DNA of 5,210 bases, taken from NCBI GenBank assembly GCA_026388445.1, contig JAPLJU010000126.1:1-5210 (forward strand), given 5' to 3'. The notes under the pieces were generated by a model. The model had not been told where the DNA came from and did not search any database. It was given only the letters and a program-made list of their open reading frames with translations. Within the stretch, counting starts at the first letter, position 1; each line of letters starts with the position of its first letter. Source of the DNA: Deltaproteobacteria bacterium. GTDB lineage: Bacteria > Desulfobacterota > Syntrophia > Syntrophales > UBA2192. The translations under genes were made by a program, and so were the position numbers. Of this stretch, positions 1 through 4,653 are shown piece by piece.

Positions 1-135
1 CAGGAGGCGAGCAGCACCATCGAGAACGCGGCAAAGAAATCAAGGACGATCGAGAAGAAGCTCCGCGATGTGCAGGCGCTGCCATCGGGTGAGGCCGTCA
101 CGCTCGTGGACGAAGGAGAAGAAGAGGGGACCTAG
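1..135 (+). CDS. rmuC: RmuC-like protein, C-terminal fragment (5' end outside window)
   Basis: The frame is open from base 1 to a TAG stop at 133-135, giving the last 44 residues of a protein that starts upstream of the window. The visible tail contains ENAAKKSRTIEKKLRDVQALP followed by a short acidic tail ending in EEEGT. This Lys/Arg-rich helix with K-L-R-D-V-x-x-L-P closely resembles the end of RmuC proteins as I remember them. RmuC is a coiled-coil protein with a nuclease-like core that limits recombination at inverted repeats. The nuclease-like domain itself is outside the window, so the assignment rests on the C-terminal motif alone. A strong intrinsic terminator starts about 40 bases after the stop, so this gene probably ends its transcription unit. 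Confidence 0.72.
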   Translation, partial: QEASSTIENAAKKSRTIEKKLRDVQALPSGEAVTLVDEGEEEGT

Positions 136-177
136 CGAAACCATGCGTTCGGAGCGGATGCAATCGTCATTCTCATG

Positions 178-217
178 AGGCCTGTGAGTCCGGCTCACGG
201 GCCTTTTTTTTATTTTT
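178..217 (+). terminator. Intrinsic terminator after the rmuC-like gene
   Basis: An inverted repeat, GGCCTGTGAG at 179-188 and CTCACGGGCC at 194-203, forms a 10-bp stem with one G-U pair and a 5-base loop. A run of eight T (204-211) follows and then more T-rich sequence. The outer A178-T204 pair can extend the stem. This is a textbook Rho-independent terminator reading in the + direction, placed as expected after the upstream gene. Confidence 0.93.
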
Positions 218-404
218 TGAATGGTTGATGGCTTTCGCCATGCCTCCGGGCAGGAAGAGCGGTGTTGCAATCGCGACGCTCTCAGTGGTATGTATCCGGT
301 GGCGATCGCCGGTACCACCGCAGGCTTGATTATGCGGCCAGCCCGCCTTGAATCGGGGGCGGGGTGGTTCATCGGGGTCCGACCTGACTGGAAAGGAGGA
401 GGGT
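218..404 (+). promoter_or_regulatory. Structured 5' leader / promoter region of the beta-barrel gene
   Basis: This gene-free stretch lies between the terminator and the beta-barrel start codon. It must hold that gene's promoter, because the upstream unit is terminated. Three short perfect hairpins are visible in series: AGAGCG/CGCTCT (256-261 with 277-282), CGGTGG/CCACCG (297-302 with 315-320, enclosing the palindrome GGCGATCGCC at 301-310), and CCCGCC/GGCGGG (342-347 with 358-363). A weak sigma70-like pair, TTGCAA (265-270) and TATGTA (289-294) with an 18-bp gap, is present but unconvincing. I do not recognise any known riboswitch class. The ribosome-binding site AGGAGG is at 394-399. Confidence 0.35.
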
Positions 405-1124
405 ATGTTTCGTACGAGAATATTTGCCTTCACGGTTTGTCTATTCTTGATCGTGGCCGTAAACGCGGGCGCTGAGGAGGAAAGGGCCCATCTCCTGAAG
501 GACAACGCCTTCTCCATCAAGGCGGGATATCACCTGTATCCGAGCAGCGACTTCATGGATTCCTGGAACATCAACCAGGATGATTTTAATGGTTTCATCG
601 GGGAGGTCGCCTACGAAAGGCGGCTGTATAAATACCTGTGGCTTGAGGTGGCCGTGGGTTATTTCCAGTCCAGCGAGGAAAGCCAGGGAACCCTTCTCGC
701 CGGTGACAGTCTCGACCTGACGATTATCAGCGCCTACCTGTCTCCGACCTTGAAACTTGTATTCCCCATTGCGGACGCCTTGACCGTCTACGCAGGGGCC
801 GGTCCCGATTATTACTATACCGAGAGCAGGCTCAAATACCAAACAGGGGGATTTACCTATGACAGGGATGAGACATTCAACAGCTTCGGCGCGCACGGGC
901 TGGCGGGGATCGAGATCTACATCATGAAGAAGCCCACGGATTTTGGTTTCTGGGATGCGCCGGTGGGAATTTTCTTTGAATACAAATACACGTGGTTGCC
1001 GGTAAAAGATTTCGACGGCGAGCTGATCAGGAATTACAACGCTGCCCATGGGACGTCCTATGAAAGTCACGATGCCGATGTCGGTGGTCACGCGTTTTTC
1101 GGCGGCTTCCGGTGGCATTTTTAG
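405..1124 (+). CDS. Exported outer-membrane beta-barrel protein
   Basis: This 239-residue protein starts with a classic Sec signal peptide: basic residues at 3-5, a hydrophobic core at about 6-20, and a probable AGA|E cleavage after residue 23. The rest has alternating polar/aromatic and aliphatic residues typical of membrane beta-strands. I count about eight candidate strands, near residues 35-45, 61-71, 75-88, 103-120, 124-140, 161-174, 186-199 and 226-239. The protein ends in GGFRWHF, and a C-terminal Phe on an aromatic last strand is the usual BAM-complex recognition signal. Size and strand number fit the small eight-strand OmpA/OmpW-like 'outer membrane beta-barrel' families. The ligand or role cannot be told. 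An in-frame ATG at 348 was rejected because the start at 405 has AGGAGG five bases upstream and begins the signal peptide. No terminator separates it from the small gene 67 bases downstream, so the two may be cotranscribed. Confidence 0.85.
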   Translation: MFRTRIFAFTVCLFLIVAVNAGAEEERAHLLKDNAFSIKAGYHLYPSSDFMDSWNINQDDFNGFIGEVAYERRLYKYLWLEVAVGYFQSSEESQGTLLAGDSLDLTIISAYLSPTLKLVFPIADALTVYAGAGPDYYYTESRLKYQTGGFTYDRDETFNSFGAHGLAGIEIYIMKKPTDFGFWDAPVGIFFEYKYTWLPVKDFDGELIRNYNAAHGTSYESHDADVGGHAFFGGFRWHF

Positions 1125-1191
1125 CCGGGAAGGATTCTTTCAAGCCTTCGGATCACAAGGAACACAGGCAAAAGGGGAAGTTATTGAATTC

Positions 1192-1455
1192 ATGAACAAG
1201 CTGGAAAGGCTGATGCACATAAAACACGCCGCCCTCTACATCGAACCCGAACTCATCGGGTCGGACTTCGAGCGCGTCAAAGCGGCCGAGGAAGAATGGA
1301 TGCGTCTCGTGGACGAGCTCTACGAGGATAACAGCCTGCTCATTACCCCGCGGCAATACCAGGCGGCCAGGACGCAATTCGAGTACTTTCTCGTCCTCCT
1401 GGAAATGACGACAGACCATTACCGGCGGGAGGCCGGGGCGGAGAATAAAAAATAA
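1192..1455 (+). CDS. Small acidic/helical hypothetical protein (87 aa)
   Basis: I do not recognise a family. The 87 residues have no signal peptide, transmembrane segment or cysteines. They are rich in Glu, Arg and aromatic residues and look mostly alpha-helical: one helix at about 24-47 (DFERVKAAEEEWMRLVDELY) and another at about 53-82 (PRQYQAARTQFEYFLVLLEM onward), joined by a short NSLLIT link. This suggests a small soluble helical-hairpin protein. The open frame extends upstream to 1048 inside the beta-barrel gene, but ATG 1192 is the first start that leaves the two genes unoverlapped. It has a purine-rich AGGGGAAG at 1173-1180, a rather long 11 bases before it, so translation may be modest. 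Codon choice is G/C-biased at third positions in this frame, which supports real coding. It probably belongs to the same transcript as the preceding gene. Confidence 0.6.
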   Translation: MNKLERLMHIKHAALYIEPELIGSDFERVKAAEEEWMRLVDELYEDNSLLITPRQYQAARTQFEYFLVLLEMTTDHYRREAGAENKK

Positions 1456-1667
1456 AGAACCTGAATCCCTTTCAGTCATTATTTCGCCCCCTTCCGGACC
1501 CTGTGTTTTATTCGAAATTCGGGTTTATTTGACGCCTTCTGGTTAATGGTTTCTCCAAAAGGTTGAAAAACAAGGACAAAATATAAGTAGTTGAAATTAT
1601 TAATGATAATTTGCCTACATCGAGAGCAAATTGGTCAAGATGAAGCCATTAAGCGGACTTACAAACG

Positions 1668-1713
1668 CTGTCCACAAAGCTGTCCACAGAATTACTCACA
1701 GTGTTGTGGATTG
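1668..1713 (+). repeat. Cluster of four DnaA-box-like sequences, three with 12-bp period
   Basis: CTGTCCACA occurs at 1668-1676 and again at 1680-1688, within a 10-base exact direct repeat GCTGTCCACA. TTACTCACA follows at 1692-1700. The three therefore end exactly 12 bases apart. A fourth, inverted element, TGTGGATTG, is at 1705-1713. The DnaA-box consensus is TTWTNCACA, with TTGTCCACA used in some phyla. The first two elements differ from the latter at one base, and the inverted one keeps the ATCCACA core. An AT-rich segment lies 55 bases upstream. This could be a DnaA-binding regulatory or titration site. No dnaA, dnaN, gidA or plasmid rep gene is in the window to support a replication origin. 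Confidence 0.4.
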
Positions 1714-1783
1714 CGATGTACAAATTATTGACTGCCCTCTGGGGCGGGTGCCTGCATTTTCACCGGGTCAGTGATCAATAAGA

Positions 1784-1789
1784 AGGAGG
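1784..1789 (+). promoter_or_regulatory. Ribosome-binding site that decides the lipoprotein start
   Basis: AAGGAG followed by GA sits at 1784-1790, directly touching an in-frame ATG at 1790 but nine bases before a second in-frame ATG at 1799. Only the second has workable spacing, so translation should start at 1799. Confidence 0.75.
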
Positions 1790-1798
1790 ATGCATCCT

Positions 1799-2440
1799 AT
1801 GTTCAGAGATTTCGTGGCTGCGGCACTTTTCATGAGCCTTGCCCTTGTTTTGTCAGGGTGCATGGTCGAGAACAGTGTCTACCAGAAGAAGGTCGATGAA
1901 GCGGACAGTCTGGGCAAGGAAGTCGTCTCGCTTCAACAGCAAAACAAGGCCTTGGCCGAGGAGAACGAGCAACTCAGGCAGCAGGTTCAGAAATTGAGCG
2001 CAGAGAGGCAGGAGTCGGTCGGAACGGCGGAATCGGCGGCCGCGGCTGTCCCTCCGGAGAAAGAGGCGCCGAAGGTGGCGGAGGAAAAGATCGCGGAGCC
2101 GCCGAAGGAGAAGACCGCCGAAACCCCGCAGGTGGCGCCCGCCCAGCCGGTACCCGAAAAGAAGGATACAGGCCTCAAATCGGTCCGTCTCAAGGTGCTG
2201 AGCGGAAACGGCAAGATGTCCTCGGCCAAGAAGATGGCCGGGAAACTGACGAAACTGGGCTATAAGGTGGAGGTCGTCGGTATGGCAACGACGCCGGACT
2301 ACGCAACGGATACTGTTTATTACAAATCCGGTTTCGAGAAGAAAGCAGCCGACATGGCGAGGAAGCTCGGGGGCAGGACCATCACAAAGCCGATCTCCTG
2401 GTCCTCCGTCTTCGACATCATTGTGGTGGCCGTCAGGTGA
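1799..2440 (+). CDS. Lipoprotein with coiled coil and LytR_C-like C-terminal domain
   Basis: The 213-residue protein begins with a lipoprotein signal peptide ending in the lipobox L18-S-G-C21, so Cys21 should be lipidated. Residue +2 is Met, not Asp, which favours outer-membrane sorting by the E. coli rule. Residues about 27-72 form a coiled coil rich in Gln, Glu, Leu and Lys (VSLQQQNKALAEENEQLRQQ). Residues about 73-125 are a low-complexity Ala/Pro/Glu/Lys linker of the kind that spans periplasm or peptidoglycan. Residues about 127-213 (VRLKVLSGNGKMSSAKKMAG, LGYKVEVVG, TDTVYYKSGFEKKAADMARKLG, FDIIVVAV) match the pattern of the LytR_C domain: a beta-strand with N/SGxG, a helix, GY/FxV, TxVxY, a helix ending LG, and a final hydrophobic strand. 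In LytR-CpsA-Psr proteins this domain sits beside a cell-wall glycopolymer transferase, which is absent here. A role in the cell envelope, perhaps peptidoglycan-associated, is an inference. The gene appears to stand alone and is followed by a strong terminator. Confidence 0.85.
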   Translation: MFRDFVAAALFMSLALVLSGCMVENSVYQKKVDEADSLGKEVVSLQQQNKALAEENEQLRQQVQKLSAERQESVGTAESAAAAVPPEKEAPKVAEEKIAEPPKEKTAETPQVAPAQPVPEKKDTGLKSVRLKVLSGNGKMSSAKKMAGKLTKLGYKVEVVGMATTPDYATDTVYYKSGFEKKAADMARKLGGRTITKPISWSSVFDIIVVAVR

Positions 2441-2468
2441 AATAACGCTGAAAATCGCGTCAGGCATT

Positions 2469-2507
2469 AAAGGCCTGGATTCGTAGGGAGATCCAGGCCT
2501 TTCTTTT
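2469..2507 (+). terminator. Strong intrinsic terminator between convergent genes
   Basis: AAAGGCCTGGAT (2469-2480) and ATCCAGGCCTTT (2491-2502) form a perfect 12-bp stem with a 10-base loop. The T-rich tail TTTCTTTT follows in the + direction. It begins about 30 bases after the lipoprotein stop. On the opposite strand the stem is followed by TTTAATG, so it may also stop the minus-strand DUF2147 transcript, whose stop codon is about 40 bases away. Confidence 0.92.
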
Positions 2508-2545
2508 ACGAAAATAATCAAAGAAAATAAAAGTTTGGGACCGGC

Positions 2546-3010
2546 TTATTTCACGCGCGTCCAAGTGTCCGTTCTGCCGATTAAAGAAATACCGATGAAC
2601 CCCCGGACATTTAGTACATCGGGGGATTCCAGTGTCATCTTGCACCGGTATGTCTTCCCATTCTCAGGGTCATAGATAGAGCCATCTTCCCAGAGATTAT
2701 CCTTGATGTGCTTGAATCCCCAGAGCATGACAATGCTCAGGATAGGGTTGTTTCTCTTGGCTACATCAGGATTTTCACGATCGATCTTTGTCTTTCCCGC
2801 CATCCCTTTCTTGTCATCCGGTGGATAGACCGGTTCCTTCAACCACACGATTTTCCCCTCGTAACGGTCACCGGATTTGTAGATTTCGATGTGAGCCGTC
2901 TTTTTGCCATTCAGCCATTTGCCCAAAACAGCATCGGGACCCGCGGCCTGAACCGCCGGGACCAGAAGAAAGACTGCAAGGAGCGCCGCAATCATCCACA
3001 GTTTTTTCAT
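2546..3010 (-). CDS. Exported DUF2147 family protein
   Basis: This 154-residue protein has a cleavable Sec signal peptide: MKK, then a hydrophobic core at 4-18, with VQA|AG cleavage near residue 22. The mature part matches DUF2147 as I know it: DAVLGKWL at the start, IEIYKSGDRYEGKIVWLKEP at about 41-60, NP.LSIVMLWGFK near 88-100, W-E-D-G-SIYDPENGKTYRCKM at 107-125, and VRGFIGISLIGRTDTWTRV at 135-153. Family members are about 120-160 residues, so this one is complete. They are periplasmic, predicted mostly beta (lipocalin-like), and without a settled biochemical function. The start at 3010 is preceded on the minus strand by AAGGGG about seven bases upstream. It converges with the lipoprotein gene and shares the terminator region. 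No neighbour gives a clue to its role. Confidence 0.9.
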   Translation of the reverse strand: MKKLWMIAALLAVFLLVPAVQAAGPDAVLGKWLNGKKTAHIEIYKSGDRYEGKIVWLKEPVYPPDDKKGMAGKTKIDRENPDVAKRNNPILSIVMLWGFKHIKDNLWEDGSIYDPENGKTYRCKMTLESPDVLNVRGFIGISLIGRTDTWTRVK

Positions 3011-3272
3011 CTTTCATCCCCTTCCTGTATAGTCTTTATGAAAAGAAAAATTTTTTTCTTCCTGATCTTCATATAGGATAGTTGTATTTTTTTCCACATG
3101 CTTTTTTTGAAAAAAGGGGCCACCGGCTCAATAATTTTAAATTATTAAGTAATATCGGTATGTTGTTAAAAAACAGATATGAGGATCAGGGGGAGAATTG
3201 AAAGAATCCGAAGTAGTTAAATACGTTTCAATGGTTACAGAAGTTGCTGATATGATATCAATGATATCTTAA
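3011..3272. other. AT-rich intergenic region with palindromes, no confident gene
   Basis: This stretch lies upstream of the minus-strand DUF2147 gene and must contain its promoter, though no convincing pair of hexamers stands out. It is much richer in A/T than its surroundings, with long A and T runs (3046-3060, 3085-3093, 3101-3116). It also has a 17-base palindrome with 8-bp arms (AATAATTT-T-AAATTATT, 3130-3146) and a perfect 7-1-7 palindrome (GATATCA-A-TGATATC, 3254-3268). One exact DnaA-box-consensus match, TTTTCCACA, is at 3090-3098. A possible 24-codon + strand ORF with a TTG start (3198-3272) has a strong AGGGGGAG just before it but cannot be asserted as a gene. Confidence 0.45.
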
Positions 3273-3422
3273 TCAAAAGACGAACAGTTCCACATCGTCA
3301 AGCCATTTCAGACATTTCCTTACGAGTTGGATGAACTTCTCGAGAGGCCAGGAAATGGCGCTTATGGCGACAAGGGTGATCTTCTCCGCCGTCGTGTATC
3401 GGGGATGGACGGTGCTCGGCAT
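3273..3422 (-). CDS. Small hypothetical protein (49 aa), probable membrane-associated
   Basis: I do not recognise a family. Reading the minus strand from ATG at 3422 to TGA at 3273 gives 49 residues. The start is MPSTVHPRYTTAEK, then a hydrophobic stretch ITLVAISAISWPL (about 15-27), an amphipathic basic segment KFIQLVRKCLKWL (about 29-41), and the tail DDVELFVF. AAAGGA lies eight bases before the ATG (3431-3436). Third codon positions are G or C in 33 of 48 codons after the start, like the certain genes nearby. A plausible promoter lies about 60 bases further up. The GTG seven codons earlier in frame has a poorer context. The hydrophobic-then-amphipathic layout could mean a membrane-associated peptide or a short regulator, but no function can be assigned. 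The overlapping + strand frames look less protein-like. Sure of the frame, less sure that it is expressed. Confidence 0.45.
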   Translation of the reverse strand: MPSTVHPRYTTAEKITLVAISAISWPLEKFIQLVRKCLKWLDDVELFVF

Positions 3423-3490
3423 GTCAGAAGTCCTTTCTGAACCTGTCACTCAGCCGGTGAGAGGGCCGTCAGGAGGGAATTTTTCTCTTC

Positions 3491-3519
3491 TGTATATTCT
3501 ATCGGTCGAGGGTCGACAA
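3491..3519 (-). promoter_or_regulatory. Candidate sigma70 promoter for the 49-aa minus-strand gene
   Basis: On the minus strand, TTGTCG (3519-3514) and TATACA (3496-3491) are separated by exactly 17 bp, each matching four of six consensus bases. The inverted repeat GTCGA-ggg-TCGAC (3505-3517) overlaps the -35 box and could be an operator. The predicted transcript would start about 60 bases before the 49-aa reading frame. Confidence 0.35.
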
Positions 3520-3529
3520 ACCTGAAGGG

Positions 3530-3539
3530 GCCGATCGGC
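3530..3539. promoter_or_regulatory. Perfect 10-bp palindrome between divergent promoters
   Basis: GCCGATCGGC is a perfect palindrome lying between the candidate leftward promoter (3491-3519) and the rightward ppsR promoter (3549-3576). Its position suits a shared operator, but ten bases can be palindromic by chance. Confidence 0.25.
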
Positions 3540-3548
3540 GGATAAGGG

Positions 3549-3576
3549 TTGGCATTCCTTTTGAATTCTGTATAAT
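3549..3576 (+). promoter_or_regulatory. Sigma70-type promoter of ppsR
   Basis: TTGGCA (3549-3554, five of six matches to TTGACA) and a perfect TATAAT (3571-3576) are separated by 16 bp. Transcription would start near 3583, giving a 5' leader of about 93 bases. The leader contains a short TGCCG/CGGCA hairpin (3581-3599). No other gene lies between this promoter and ppsR. Confidence 0.75.
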
Positions 3577-3675
3577 AGGGTGCCGTCGGGATTCCGGCAG
3601 GGCAGGGCGGTTGTTTTGGTAGATCGGGGTGAAGAGCCCCGTTGAAGAAAATCATCGAGGGGCAGGTTCCGGAGC

Positions 3676-4506
3676 ATGCCAAAATCAGGGAGAATCAGAA
3701 CCGTTTTTTATATCTCGGATAGGACCGCCATCACGGCCGAGACACTGGGGCACAGCCTGCTTGCCCAGTTCGACAGCATGGATATCACCCAGATGACCTT
3801 TCCGTTCATCGATACGGAGGAGAAGGCCAATGACGTGCTCAAGAATATCAACCAGATTTCGAAGAATGGTGCCCGGCCCATCGTATTCAGCACTCTGATT
3901 AAATCCGATCTTCGTAAAATCATCATGACGGCAGATGCCGTGGTCATCGATCTCTTTGACATTTTTATCAAGCCGCTGGAAGCCGAGTTTAAAACCCAGT
4001 CCTCCCAGACCATCGGTCACCACCCCGTGCTGACGAAAGACCTGGATGTGCGGATAGACGCGGTGAACTTTGCCCTCAGCAACGATGACGGCATCTCGAC
4101 GAAGGACTACGACAAGGCCGATGTGGTCCTGACCGGCGTGTCCCGCGCCGGAAAGACGCCGACGTGTCTATACCTGGCCCTCCAGTTCGGTGTCTATGCC
4201 GCCAATTACCCGCTCACGGATGACGACCTTCTCATCGAATACAAAAAGATACCGGGCGTTCTCGTCCCCTTCCGGGACAAGCTCTTCGGACTCACCATCA
4301 ATCCCGAGCGCCTGCAGAAGATCCGTTCCGAAAGAAGGCCCAACAGCCGCTACTCCTCGCTACACCAGTGCCAGCAGCAGGTGGCCATGGCCGAGTTCCT
4401 TTTTGTTTCGAAAAATATCCCCTTCATCAACATCACCACCATGTCGGTGGAGGAAATCGCGGCGACCATCATGCACAGGGTCAGACTGAAGAGAAGGCTC
4501 TTCTGA
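3676..4506 (+). CDS. ppsR: PEP synthase regulatory protein (ADP-dependent kinase / phosphorylase)
   Basis: PpsR is a cytosolic bifunctional enzyme. Using ADP, it phosphorylates a threonine next to the catalytic histidine of phosphoenolpyruvate synthase and so inactivates it; with inorganic phosphate it removes the group and releases pyrophosphate. The 276 residues match the family length (about 270-280). Motifs in order: VFYISDRTAITAETLGHSLL at 10-29, DVRIDAVNFALSNDDG at 124-139, the P-loop G154-V-S-R-A-G-K160-T-P-T with CLYLALQFGVYAANYP after it, and DKLFGLTINPERL...SERRPNSRYSS at 201-228. From memory these resemble the E. coli PpsR (YdiA) more than the plant or Firmicute PPDK regulators. 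One oddity is SDRT where SDGT is usual. The start is forced: a stop lies at 3643-3645 in frame with no other start codon between. GGAG is only one base from the ATG, so the working ribosome-binding site is probably GAGGGG at 3657-3662. The target (ppsA or ppdK) is not in the window. Confidence 0.95.
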   Translation: MPKSGRIRTVFYISDRTAITAETLGHSLLAQFDSMDITQMTFPFIDTEEKANDVLKNINQISKNGARPIVFSTLIKSDLRKIIMTADAVVIDLFDIFIKPLEAEFKTQSSQTIGHHPVLTKDLDVRIDAVNFALSNDDGISTKDYDKADVVLTGVSRAGKTPTCLYLALQFGVYAANYPLTDDDLLIEYKKIPGVLVPFRDKLFGLTINPERLQKIRSERRPNSRYSSLHQCQQQVAMAEFLFVSKNIPFINITTMSVEEIAATIMHRVRLKRRLF

Positions 4507-4643
4507 GATCCTTCTGCCACGGCGTTCTTGCAGGGCAGCGTTTTCATCCAGAAGCTTCGCCTCAACTTCATTGACAGGGGAAAAAAGTCTTGAAGAACAA
4601 GGACGGCCTTTGTTCAATGACCGATGAGACCAAATCCTTTTCG

Positions 4644-4649
4644 AGGTGA
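4644..4649 (+). promoter_or_regulatory. Ribosome-binding site that decides the DUF6125-like start
   Basis: AGGTGA at 4644-4649 within GAGGTGAG lies four bases before ATG 4654. An in-frame ATG at 4624 has no Shine-Dalgarno sequence, so 4654 is preferred. A perfect TTGACA at 4571-4576 upstream lacks a recognisable -10 at normal spacing, leaving it open whether this gene has its own promoter or is read through from ppsR. Confidence 0.65.
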
Positions 4650-4653
4650 GACA

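Larger units (their letters stand above)
1456..1798. other. Long intergenic region with AT-rich segment and DnaA-box-like cluster
   Basis: About 340 bases without a confident gene. A weak CTGAA/TTCAG hairpin (1461-1475) follows the preceding stop, but its T-tract is poor. An AT-rich stretch (about 1578-1612) contains the near-perfect palindrome AAATTAT-taatg-ATAATTT (1594-1612). The 1668-1713 cluster of TGTCCACA-type sequences is listed separately. A TTGACT at 1728-1733 could be a -35 element for the lipoprotein gene, but no good -10 follows at the right distance. The end of the region carries the ribosome-binding site for the next gene. Confidence 0.6.

Noticed and set aside
441..1118. Long minus-strand open frame opposite the beta-barrel gene
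   Set aside because: The + strand has a signal peptide, beta-strand periodicity and terminal Phe; the opposite frame is a by-product of G/C-biased codons.
1740..1756. Sigma54-like TGGGGC...TGC element before the lipoprotein gene
   Set aside because: The GG-to-GC spacing is 13 rather than 12 and the flanking bases fit TGGCAC-N5-TTGC poorly.
1640..1774. 44-codon + strand ORF spanning the DnaA-box-like cluster, with a four-residue repeat pattern (AVHK/AVHR/ITHS)
   Set aside because: It has no ribosome-binding site, and third positions are only about 42% G/C, unlike the certain genes. The 12-bp repeat is better explained as DNA-level binding sites.
1853..2521. Long minus-strand open frame opposite the lipoprotein gene
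   Set aside because: Its Leu/Arg-rich composition is the mirror of the coiled-coil and Glu/Lys linker codons, and it runs through the terminator hairpin.
3331..3525. + strand open frame of 64 codons in the ppsR upstream region
   Set aside because: The residue pattern is not protein-like and it lies opposite the better supported 49-aa minus-strand frame; no ribosome-binding site.
3446..3682. Minus-strand open frame of 78 codons across the ppsR promoter and start
   Set aside because: It covers a very good + strand promoter and the ppsR start, is rich in Pro without domain-like pattern, and has no clear Shine-Dalgarno sequence.
4571..4599. Promoter with perfect -35 TTGACA before the DUF6125-like gene
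   Set aside because: No acceptable -10 hexamer occurs at 15-19 bp spacing, so it is mentioned only as an open possibility.
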